In this document: positions 37,725-45,630 of the stretch, piece by piece
Layout: the number at the start of each line of letters is the position of its first letter
Numbering within the stretch: position 1 is the stretch's first letter
Assembly (NCBI GenBank): GCA_963663495.1
Contig: OY760427.1
Span: forward strand, 4,278,001-4,342,000
Direction of reading: 5' to 3'
Origin: G963663495 sp963663495
GTDB taxonomy: Bacteria; Bacteroidota; Rhodothermia; Rhodothermales; Bin80
Length of the DNA stretch: 64,000 nt
The notes under the pieces: model-generated
Told to the model about the DNA's origin: nothing
Databases searched by the model: none
Seen by the model: only the letters and a program-made list of their open reading frames with translations
Program-made: the position numbers and the translations under genes

Positions 37725-40028
37725 ATGCTTCAGCGAAGTCAGGTCTTACGAACGCTCACCGCTCCCTGCAATGGAGAGCGTTTGGACAGGGTTCTTGCCG
37801 ACGATCGTTGGCGGTTTCGCACGCAGATAGCGCGCGCTGTCTGTGAAGAGTTCGGGTTTGTTGATGCACGGGGCGAACCGCAGGTGAGCAACTGTGCGCA
37901 GGCTTTATCGAAGTTGGAGGCCCGGGGGAGGATTGTGTTGCCCAAGCCCGAGAATTGTAATGCGGCTAAGGCGGAACCGCGTAGGCGCGAGGAGCGGGTA
38001 CCGGATCCGATAGCGTTACCGGACACGGTACACGGTGTCCGGGGGTTGACGATTGAGTTGGTTGAGACGGACGAGCAGCGTATGGTGTGGAACACGTTGC
38101 TGCACTTTGAGCATCCGAGGCGTACGACCACATTTGTGGGAGCGCAGGTACGCTATCTGATAGGCAGTGCCCATGGTTACCTGGGAGCGGTGGGATTTTC
38201 GGCGGCGGCGTTGTGCCTGGCGCCCAGAGAGCACTGGATGGCGTGGAGTGATGAGCAGCGCAAGGCGCATTTGCACCGTGTGGTGTGTTTGAGTCGTTTT
38301 CTGATACGGGGGCAGTGTCAGGATTTGGCCAGCCATGTACTGGGTAACGTATTGAGACGGTTGGCGGATGATTTTCAGGCACGGTACTGTTACCGTCCCT
38401 GGGTTGTCGAAACGTATGTGGATCCCCAAGGGGAAGGAGCGTGTTTTGAGGTGAACAATTTTGTATTGATCGGCCATACCGCAGGCGGAAAGCGGCACAA
38501 GGAGACAAAGGAAGAGGATCCCAAGGGGCTGTATGTATACGAGTTGGACAAAGAATGGCGCGGGACCTTGGGGGAACCGGAGGAGGAGTTGCGTCCGGTG
38601 AGGGATCCGCACGAGGGGATTGACAGTGCGCAGTGGGCCGAAACGGAGTTTGGCGGAGCGCCATTGGGAGACAGGCGGTTGTCTGTGCGACTGGTAAAGA
38701 GTACGTCCATGTTGGCCGATGTGATAGGCCACAGCATTACCGCGCATACGGATGCGGACCGCGCGGCGGTGAAGGGGCATTACCGGTTATTGGAGAGCAA
38801 GAAGGACAAAACGGTAACGCCGGAGAACATATTGGCGCCGCATCGTGGGCGTACGATAGAGCGCATGCGTAGTCAGGAGACCGTGTTATGCATCCAGGAC
38901 ACGACGAAGTTGCGGTACAGTACGCGGCCGGCGTGTACGGATTTGGAGGTAATAGGGAGTAATCAGACGACGGCGAAGACGCTGGGGTTGCCGTTGCATG
39001 CGACGCTGGTGGTGACGGAGGATGGATTGACGTTGGGGGTGTTGCGTGGCAGCTTCAAGGATCCGGAGGAGGGTCCGCATGCTCCACGGACGCAGCAGTG
39101 GATAGACGGGTTCAAGGATATATGCGAGGCGGAGGAGGAGCTGTCCGGCGAGACGCAGGTGATCTGTGTTGCGGACCGGGAGGCGGACAGCTTTGCTATG
39201 TTTGCCGAGCAGCGCAGACAGGGTAAGGCGGAGGTATTGATACGAGCGAAGCATGATCGCAAGCTGTTTGCGGTAATGCGCAGTGGTAAGGCTCCGGGGA
39301 ATGTGGAGATAGAGATACAGCGGGTGACGGCGCGCAAGAAGCAGGCGCGCAAGCAGGCACGGAAGGGTCGCAGTTACCGGATGGTCAATGCGGAGGTACG
39401 CTACGGGAGGTTCTTGTTGCCGGATCCGAAGAACGAGCAGGAGCCGGTGGTGATGTACGGGGTGCATGTGTTGGAGGTGGAGCCTCCGGGGGATGCGCTG
39501 CCGGTGGAGTGGATGCTATTGACCAGCCTGGAGGTAGGGAGCGTAGCGGATGCACGGCGGGTGTTGGCCATGTATCTCAAGCGGTGGCGGGTGGAAGACT
39601 TCTTCCGCGTGCTCAAGAGTGGGTGCAAGGTAGAGCGTTTGGGTCTGCGTACCTCGTTGCGTCTGCAGCGAGCAATAACGATGTATTGTGTGATATCCTG
39701 GCGCGTCATGACCTTGGTGCAATTGGGTCGGGAGGTGCCGGAGCTGGACGCGGATGTCTTTTTCACGGAGATGGAGCTGCGATTCTTGGATGGATATGCA
39801 GCACGGGTAAAGCTGCCGAAGCCCAGTACTTTGGGAGCTGCTATCCTGATCGTAGCGGTGCTCGGCGGTTATCAGAACCGCACTCGTGATGGACCGGTGG
39901 GTTACCAGATCATGTGGCGTGGCCTAGAGAGGTTACACCTAATGACATTGGGATACGAATTGGGATACGAAGTAAGAGACGAACAATTGAGTGCATGTTC
40001 GCACGGGAATTCATCTGGGTTCATATAA
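37725..40028 (+). CDS. IS4/Tn5-like transposase fused to an N-terminal DruA (DUF4338)-like domain
   Basis: 767 residues, intact. Residues about 1-300 resemble DUF4338, the domain of the Druantia anti-phage protein DruA: VGAQVRYLIGSAHGYLGAVG, MAWSDEQRKAHLHRVVCLSR, ASHVLGNVLRRLADDFQARY, PWVVETYVDP, and FVLIGHTAGGKRH. From about 315 the Tn5 transposase fold follows: WAETEFGGAPLGDRRLSVRL, first Asp 392 (IQDTTKL), second Asp 484 (VADREAD), and Glu624 in YLKRWRVEDFFRVLK, which fits the IS4-family Y(2)R(3)E(6)K signature exactly. Tn5 transposase alone is about 476 residues, so the extra N-terminus is a true fusion. The domain may bind DNA ends; this is inference. Confidence 0.88.
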   Translation: MLQRSQVLRTLTAPCNGERLDRVLADDRWRFRTQIARAVCEEFGFVDARGEPQVSNCAQALSKLEARGRIVLPKPENCNAAKAEPRRREERVPDPIALPDTVHGVRGLTIELVETDEQRMVWNTLLHFEHPRRTTTFVGAQVRYLIGSAHGYLGAVGFSAAALCLAPREHWMAWSDEQRKAHLHRVVCLSRFLIRGQCQDLASHVLGNVLRRLADDFQARYCYRPWVVETYVDPQGEGACFEVNNFVLIGHTAGGKRHKETKEEDPKGLYVYELDKEWRGTLGEPEEELRPVRDPHEGIDSAQWAETEFGGAPLGDRRLSVRLVKSTSMLADVIGHSITAHTDADRAAVKGHYRLLESKKDKTVTPENILAPHRGRTIERMRSQETVLCIQDTTKLRYSTRPACTDLEVIGSNQTTAKTLGLPLHATLVVTEDGLTLGVLRGSFKDPEEGPHAPRTQQWIDGFKDICEAEEELSGETQVICVADREADSFAMFAEQRRQGKAEVLIRAKHDRKLFAVMRSGKAPGNVEIEIQRVTARKKQARKQARKGRSYRMVNAEVRYGRFLLPDPKNEQEPVVMYGVHVLEVEPPGDALPVEWMLLTSLEVGSVADARRVLAMYLKRWRVEDFFRVLKSGCKVERLGLRTSLRLQRAITMYCVISWRVMTLVQLGREVPELDADVFFTEMELRFLDGYAARVKLPKPSTLGAAILIVAVLGGYQNRTRDGPVGYQIMWRGLERLHLMTLGYELGYEVRDEQLSACSHGNSSGFI

Positions 40029-40201
40029 ATGGCATATCAACCTGCCTGATGTGGGCCTATGTCCCAGTGGCTACACCTGCGTGAGCGTGCGGTGAACTTG
40101 CATCTTGATTAGGTGACGGGTTCTGTAGAGCTTACCCGTAGACGTGAGAACCCAGACCCCGGACCGTCCGCCTGGTACAGCCCAGACGTACGGCGGAAGA
40201 G

Positions 40202-40345
40202 ATGTTTCCGCTGGTAGAGCAGTATAACGAAAGGACCCGGTCCGCAGCGGCGTCTTGCGCAGAGCAGGGCATCTCGTACGGACCGTTGAATTACTGGAGG
40301 CAGAAGTATCGCCAGGAGACTGCAGCCGAGGGTTCGTGGATGTAG
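40202..40345 (+). CDS. Small HTH-like protein of the Tn5/DruA element, copy B
   Basis: 47 codons between the transposase and the right inverted repeat, on the same strand. MFPLVEQYNERTRSAAASCA followed by EQGISYGPLNYWRQKYRQE resembles the helix-turn-helix module of short IS66/IS3-type accessory proteins. The upstream frame is open for about 20 codons without a good start. Conserved in both copies. Role unknown; may be a remnant picked up from another element. Confidence 0.5.
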   Translation: MFPLVEQYNERTRSAAASCAEQGISYGPLNYWRQKYRQETAAEGSWM

Positions 40346-40361
40346 GCAATGCAGCGCCAAG

Positions 40362-40540
40362 GGAAGCGGCGCAGGAAGAGATCGCGTATCCGCACGAGAG
40401 GATGGCATTATTCACCTCAAGTCACACACCATACCTGTTAGGCCGAAATACCCGAGATATTCCGACAGCCATGCCAGCGAGAGTTGACCATACCTGACGA
40501 ACAATCGAACCGTAATGGATGATTTATGGGTACAGGGCAG
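40362..40540. repeat. 179-bp terminal inverted repeat of copy B, right
   Basis: Partner of 37487-37665. The tip is CTGCCCTGTACCCATAAATC reading inward from 40540. Confidence 0.9.
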
Positions 40541-41327
40541 CCCTTGCGAGGCTCCTTGCAGACAACGTACTTCGGCCGCACAATCCGTACTACCCTCGTG
40601 AAGCCCGGCACATATTCCAGGTACTCCGTTACTTCCTCGCCGATGTACTTCATACCCGCGGTGCTGCCCTCCGGCTCAAGGCGGATCACCTCTCTGGGCA
40701 GATGGTCCGGAATCGGCCCACGCACCGGCTTGTTCTTCCCACGCCGCTTGCGCTTTACCGGGACATACTCCTCCTCCTCCTCCTCGGGCTCAACAGCTTC
40801 TGGTTCCTCTCCAGACAACTGGCCTTGCTGCGCATTGTCCGCCGGCGTGTAACGCTCACTCTTTTTGCCAGAGAGTAGGCGATGCGCTTGTTCCAACCTG
40901 TCTTCCAGATGGCTAATCTTCGCAGCCATATCCGCGATGTTCTTGGATAGACGATCGGCTTTTTTCTCCAAGCGACGGACCTGCTTTCGCAGATCCTTGT
41001 TCTCAGCCTCTTGGTTTCTTAGCCTCTGAAAAAGGGCTTCACCGGCAGGAGAAGAGGGGGAGAAAGATACCTTGGGCCGCATAGTTCGTGTACATGTGCG
41101 TCCGCCACAATGTTCCGGTTCTTCTCCCCAAAACCCATGTTTTTTGTCCCCAAAGACGCTGATTGCTGCCTGCATTCAGGCGCCAAGACGATAAGCTGCA
41201 CACCACTCCGAAATTCCCAAGTCGGCACACCAAACCCGGCGTATAATCACCTTGCACTAAGCTCTACAAGCGGACTACGCAGACCAATGCTAAGCCCGCT
41301 TTACCATGTACTTCACCGTACGGATAC

Positions 41328-41451
41328 ACCTAAAGAGCAAGAGCGGTTAGGTCTTTTTGAGAAGCGGTCCGATACATCAGCTGCCAATCCATTCTATCAG
41401 GGCAGGACGCCCAAGGAAGTAGCCAGGATTGTTTTCGGGCAAAACCCGTAA
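41328..41451 (+). pseudogene. Short coding remnant next to IS66 copy 2
   Basis: From the IS66 junction the frame reads PKEQERLGLFEKRSDTSAAN then PFYQGRTPKEVARIVFGQNP and stop. It looks like the end of a real protein, but the sequence on the other side of IS66 has a stop directly in this frame (TGA before CCTAAAG). I do not recognise it. Confidence 0.35.
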
Positions 41452-41510
41452 AGCGGAAGTCCAAGTGATACGTAATCTTGGTTTCATTTTAACGGGCAAC
41501 TCCTCTAAGA

Positions 41511-41723
41511 TTGCTAGAATTGGTCCCGTCCGTTCTCGGCAGGGCACCGGCTGCATTTCCCGGAACACTTTCGCCGCGGACCCTTGATGCACTGCAGTTG
41601 GCCTCGTGTTTGCACCTAATCGAGAATGGCTACTCCGTGGTGCTCGCCACCTTCGATCATCGAATGATCGGTGTTTCTCGTGCGATGGGTATTTCGTTGT
41701 ACGCGCTGGATGGAGAACGATAA
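41511..41723 (+). pseudogene. 3' part of a VapC-type PIN toxin gene
   Basis: LLELVPSVLGRAPAAFPGTL followed by RTLDALQLASCLHLIENGYS, VVLATFDHRM and a stop. RTLDALxLA and ATxDxRM are the last PIN-domain motifs (third and fourth acidic sites). It has no start region of its own. Together with 35346-35459 it probably represents one toxin gene broken by insertions, although the middle ~30 codons are missing. Confidence 0.75.
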
Positions 41724-42091
41724 TCCTTAGCAGACAGGGTTCGTAGCATGCCTGCGACTGAATGCTAGTCCAGCTAGGGGCAAGGTGTTTGATGTCAAGC
41801 ATCCGCCCCAGACTAGGACATCCCTTGCCGCATTTGTCCACGTTACCTTTCCTGTGCAGCGTCACAGTAACCTGAATCGGCGCAGCGCGTTAGCACGGAT
41901 CAGAACCCGATCAAACGAATGGGTTGGTACGTTCCGCTACAATTCTGCGGGCCGGGTCGCGTACTGGGAGTTTGCCCCCGTCAAACAACTGATATTCGCC
42001 CCTCCTCGCAGCGATCTCGATTGCCAGCTATCATGTTCCGGCTGCCGCTCGCTACGGTGTACCGCGCGGCCATTACGCAACACGTAGATAC
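41724..42091. other. Intergenic region without a supported gene
   Basis: About 370 bases between the vapC remnant and the tRNA terminator. Open frames exist on both strands but none has similarity I recognise. Confidence 0.5.
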
Positions 42092-42135
42092 AAAAAAAGA
42101 CCGACACCCCGGGAGGATAAGCGGGATGCCGGTCT
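42092..42135 (-). terminator. Rho-independent terminator of the tRNA-fMet gene
   Basis: On the minus strand AGACCGGCATCCC pairs with GGGGTGTCGGTCT (13 positions, with G-U and one bulge-like mismatch) and is followed by seven T. It lies about 5 bases past the tRNA 3' end. Confidence 0.9.
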
Positions 42136-42142
42136 ATTAGTT

Positions 42143-42180
<38 letters not shown>

Positions 42181-42396
42181 CATACCAACTACAGCTTTCG
42201 CTGCCGGAAACATGTCCGTTTGTGGTCTGGACTTTCTCTTCACCCTCGGCCTAACCGCTAGGGGCCTGCAGTCAAGTCTCTACACCTTCCCTTGTTCAGG
42301 GCTTGGCTCGGGATTACCAGTCAAGGCTTCCCCGAGTTTGACAGGAGATCACGCACGGGTTACCCCATGCGCATGCATCACGAAAAGAACACACAA

Positions 42397-44754
42397 CCTA
42401 ACTTCGCCATTTCGTAGTGCTACTAACCTACGGAATTCTCCCGTGGCCATATTTGGACCGTTTTTTTCAGGAGCAATGGATGGTGAGATTTACCGGATCG
42501 GTTGAAGTTGGTTTAGGGTGGTTTGAATCCCTGATTACCTGGTGTTTTGCCGCCTGTTTCGCTGCGATCTATCTCGGATCGTTTCCATCGGACGTAGCTC
42601 TGGTGGCTCCATCTGGAGTACGCTATCTCAACCGTTGTGAAGGGACCATACGTCATGAGTCTGGAGGCTTCTGGCTCACCGGTGCACTCGCTTCCTCCAC
42701 ATGCTCGGTCACGGTGCGGGTCGCATCCGGATCATACACGTATCCCAGTACCGCAAAGAACTGTACCATACTCGGAGGCAGATCCTGATCCACCTCCGTG
42801 ATCAGGTACCGATATTGGTTCTTAACCATCTTGGTCGTAATCCGACGAATCCTGTTCAACCTGTCTCGGATCGTCGCCCAACTATCATGAATCCCGTGTT
42901 CCTTGAGTCTGGTGCGAACCAGATGGGCAGCATGATAAGCCAGTACCGTGATGAACAGATGTCCTTCAATGCGGTCATCTCTGCTGTGGTAGATGGGCCG
43001 TAGACCAAGGTCCGATTTCATGACTCTGAATGTGCGCTCAATCTCTGTAAGTCGCCAGTAGGTTCGTGCAACCGTTTCCACCGACCATCCGGTATGACTG
43101 GTCCGAAGCACATACCCTCCGCTGGCCTGGGTGCGACGCGCATGCGACGCACGCCGGGTCACCGTAACGGATTCTGCATGCTTGGTGCCCTCCTTTTTGC
43201 TGACCTCTACCTCATACAGGTGTGAGACCTTCTTGTACTTTTCCTTCAGACGACCAACCTTTATCGTGACCTTTTCATAGTTCTTCAAGTACCCGGGTTT
43301 CGAGAGTCCCTCATGTAGTGTAGTGAGCGCCTTCACAAACTTCTTGCATTGGGTTTCAAGGATCTGATCCTCCTTCGCCTGCTTGGCCTCACTGTGCACA
43401 AACACGCGCAGTTCCGCATTATCTTCAACGTCTTTTTCGTCTTCGCCATCTTCGCCATCTTCGCCATCTTTTTCCTTTTTGGTGACCTTCCAGGCTTTGA
43501 TCTTGACTCCCCCGGCGGTCGTAAACTGTTGATCCGGCTTGTTTTCGGGGACTGGAGGGGCTTTGGAACGCTCCACGGTGATCCAGTTCAGTCCCTGTTC
43601 TTTCAGGTACTGCAGATTCTGCTCCGTCGCAATGCCGGAGTCCATAATCACTGTGGGCGTAGCGCCGTTTAGTTTCTCAATCGCCTCTTTGAGCGTTGCC
43701 GGTTCCCCTGCATTGCCCGGCAGGATCTGCACATTGCGGGGGAACCCCGAACCATCCAGGGTGAGCGCCAGCGTAACCAACGGACAATCACTGCGCTTTT
43801 CCTTGCTGCGCCCATGCGACAACAACTTCCCTTTCTTCTTGCCGTGGTAATAGGTATTGGTTAAATCATAAAAGACGATCGTTTCTTCAAACTGCAATAC
43901 CGCTTTGGTAATGCCAAAGAGTTTATCCAGGATCTCATCCATATGCTTATGGATCAGATCAGTGCAACGATAGAGGGTGTTGAGACTCGGGGATTCCAAA
44001 TCCAGAAGCTGCAGAACACTGGAGGTTTTACACAGCCATTTATGCGTTTCTCGTTCACTGCCCGGGTGGAGCATACGTCCGACGATCAGCGCACAGCAGA
44101 GCTTGACGTGTTTCTCGCAGAAGTTGAGCGAACGTAGCAGTACAGCCAGTCCGAGCTGTTCCAATGTCTGAAGGATCAGTCGTTCTCCGCCGATGGTCCG
44201 GGAATCGGGATGGGTTGTTTTCTCTGGATCAATGAGGTGTTGCTGATGGGATGTGCGATGGATGTCGTAGCCCTTGCTTTCGAGATGTGCAACGATGTCG
44301 TCGACCGCATTGAGAAAGGCTTCATCATTCTGGAAAGGGAGGATAGCTTTCCCTTTGAGTCGGGCAGTAACGCAATGGGTCAGCTCCCCCCACAGACTGC
44401 GGGGGATGTTGAAGTTCGGGCCGAGATTAAGGAGGGTGCGGTGTTTGGAGGTACCGTCTTTGCGATAGGATTCGATGAGGGCAAAGCTGTTGCATTTTTA
44501 CCGTCTTTACGTTTGTAGGGTCGGTTTCGGATAAACATGATCGGAGTGTGGAATTGGTACGGGGTAAGGTACCGGGGTGGTTGGGGGGAGGTTCCTGTCC
44601 ACACCTCTATAGCACCACATTGCCTTTTCCAAAAAAGTCGGCTAAAAAAGGTCGAAAAACGCCGAATTTAGCCGAAATAGCCCTATTAGGAGGGAAAAAC
44701 GAGAGAATTGGAGACGGAACTCAGCGTTTTCCCCGACCGGATGGCGAAGTTAGG
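42397..44754 (-). mobile_element. IS1634-type element, copy 2, inside the tRNA intron
   Basis: 2,358 bp. The ends CCTAACTTCGCCAT (42397) and complement (ending 44754) match copy 1, and the 4-bp duplication ACAA flanks it (42393-42396, 44755-44758). It carries one transposase gene on the minus strand, the same strand as the tRNA. Confidence 0.94.
42653..44538 (-). CDS. IS1634-family transposase, copy 2 (needs one -1 frame change near the start)
   Basis: The gene begins at 44538 with MFIRNRPYKRKDGK. At an A5 run (44495-44499) the frame must move by -1 to continue as KKCNSFALIESYRKDGTSKH and on without interruption to the stop at 42653; an uninterrupted frame with a usual start codon exists only from TTG at 44164. 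DDE features: VFYDLTNTYY, TVIMDSGIA, EIERTFRVMKSDLGLRP. It is the longer version of the family here, with VAHLESKGYDI and GEDGEDGEDEKDVED. The same A5 offset is in copy 1. It may be recoding, transcript slippage at A5, or a shared defect. Confidence 0.82.
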
Positions 44755-44814
44755 ACAACGCTAACTGAGCCCGATGAGCTACCGGCTGCTCCACCCCCGC
44801 GTCGTAGAGCGACC

Positions 44815-44843
44815 ATGATAAGAACTGAGACAGAATAAAGCAA
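44815..44843 (-). promoter_or_regulatory. Promoter of the tRNA-fMet gene
   Basis: Minus strand: TTGCTT (44843-44838), 17 bases, TATCAT (44820-44815), ending 13 bases before the mature 5' end at 44801. Spacing and position fit a sigma-70 type promoter. Confidence 0.65.
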
Positions 44844-44919
44844 TGGTCTGGGGGTTGGTATTGCACCTTTGAACCGGAGCAAGCGTACAAGCGCGCTTGT
44901 ACTAGGTCTCACCCCGACA

Positions 44920-45411
44920 ATGAAACTACACCCGTTTCAGGCACTGCGTCCACGCAGGGATGTTGTCCGCGCTGTAGCCTCGGTTCCTTATGATGTCGTG
45001 TCGGTGGCCGAAGCGCGTGCGCTTGCACAAGGGAATGAACTGAGCTTCCTGCATGTGGTCCGCCCGGAAATCGACCTGCCCCCGAACATCGATGAGCACG
45101 ACGATGCCGTCTACAAAAAGGGCGCGGAAAACCTGCGCCGCTTCAAGGAAGGACACAACAGCATCCAGGAGGAGGAGCCTGCATTATTTCTGTATCGGCT
45201 TACCATGGGCGATCACACCCAAACGGGAGTATTTGGATGTGTGTCCACCAAGGAGTATGAATCGGGCCTGACTGTTCGCCACGAAAACACGCGTCCAGAC
45301 AAGGTGGCAGACCGGGTCCGGCACATGCAGGCGCAGCAAGCACATGCAGAGCCCGTCATCCTCGCGTACAGAGACAGCCCGACTATCACGCAGCGGGTAG
45401 ACCAAAGCTAA
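44920..45411 (+). pseudogene. Truncated DUF1015 family gene
   Basis: From ATG 44920 the product MKLHPFQALRPRRDVVRAVA then SVPYDVVSVAEARALAQGNE and SFLHVVRPEIDLP matches the N-terminus of DUF1015 proteins, which are normally about 400 residues or longer. Here a stop comes after 163 residues, following HAEPVILAYRDSP. The rest is absent downstream, so the gene is 3'-truncated. Function of the family unknown. An in-frame extension to 44869 overlaps the tRNA promoter side and is unlikely to be used. Confidence 0.8.
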
Positions 45412-45461
45412 GAGGCAACATTAAAGGGTAGGCAGGGCTAGTCCAAGAATCACTCAGAAAA

Positions 45462-45482
45462 GCCTACTTTTCCGGCAAACAC
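45462..45482. repeat. Solitary ISNCY-like end
   Basis: The reverse complement reads GTGTTTGCCGGAAAAGTAGG, matching the ends of the ISNCY-type element at 33116 and 35036 (GTGTTTGCCAGAAAA) except for one base. No transposase lies beside it. It may be left by an excised or decayed relative. Confidence 0.5.
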
Positions 45483-45630
45483 TAAATACGCTGTAGCCGC
45501 TACCAACCAGAGCGACAGCTGTTGGGCGGGAATCGCACCCGCCACTGAAAAGCGCCTTATCACGGCGCACAACGATCCCTTGTTAAGCAGGCATGTGGGC
45601 TGTAGGCAGAAGTAGCATAACGATCATTTC

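Larger units (their letters stand above)
37487..40540 (+). mobile_element. Tn5-like (IS4 family) element with DruA-like transposase domain, copy B
   Basis: 3,054 bp, inserted in IS66 copy 2 with the 8-bp duplication CCCTTGCG (37479-37486 and 40541-40548). It has 179-bp inverted repeats (37487-37665 and 40362-40540), a promoter, an intact fused transposase and a small HTH-like ORF. It is the probable active form of the element; copy A is damaged. Confidence 0.93.
36383..41082 (-). pseudogene. tnpC: IS66-family transposase (TnpC), copy 2, split
   Basis: The 5' part (41082 to 40549, or from 41175 if the longer frame is used) and the 3' part (37486 to 36383) are separated by the nested element at 37487-40540, which inserted after codons for KEPRKG. 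Apart from this the sequence is nearly identical to copy 1, with few substitutions, so the IS66 transposition was recent and the nested insertion more recent still. Confidence 0.93.
36195..41327 (-). mobile_element. IS66-family element, copy 2, containing the Tn5/DruA-like element
   Basis: The ends match copy 1 (GTATCCGTCCGG at 36195; CGGATAC ending 41327), flanked by the 8-bp duplication ACCTAAAG (36187-36194 and 41328-41335). Total length 5,133 equals 2,071 (IS66) plus 3,054 (nested element) plus 8 (its duplication), which confirms all boundaries. Confidence 0.94.
42181..44767 (-). ncRNA. Group I intron (tRNA type, IC3-like) interrupted by an IS1634-type element
   Basis: Without the IS and one 4-bp duplication the intron is about 225 nt. 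It follows an exon U and ends in G (42181), as group I introns do. Landmarks on the minus strand: P2 hairpin CGCATGGG-GTAA-CCCGTGCG; the P4-P6 region CTCGGGGAAGCC...CCGAGCCAAGCCC; AAGGTGTAGAGACTTGACTG with the P7 strand; GCCGAGGGTGAAGAGAAAGT with the P7 partner AGTC; and a terminal CAGC-GAAA-GCTG hairpin. These match cyanobacterial and proteobacterial tRNA introns. No homing endonuclease is present. The IS lies 9-13 nt after the 5' splice site; I could not draw P1 with confidence. Confidence 0.88.

Noticed and set aside
42181..42396. tmRNA (ssrA)
   Set aside because: No tag reading frame or tmRNA 5' end; the conserved core fits a group I intron inside tRNA-fMet.
45515..45600. Possible tRNA on the minus strand (T-arm-like GGCGGG-TGCGATT-CCCGCC and a variable-arm-like GCGCC/GGCGC hairpin)
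   Set aside because: The T-loop has G where the invariant second T/C should be, and no acceptor or D-arm partner could be found. At most a tRNA relic.
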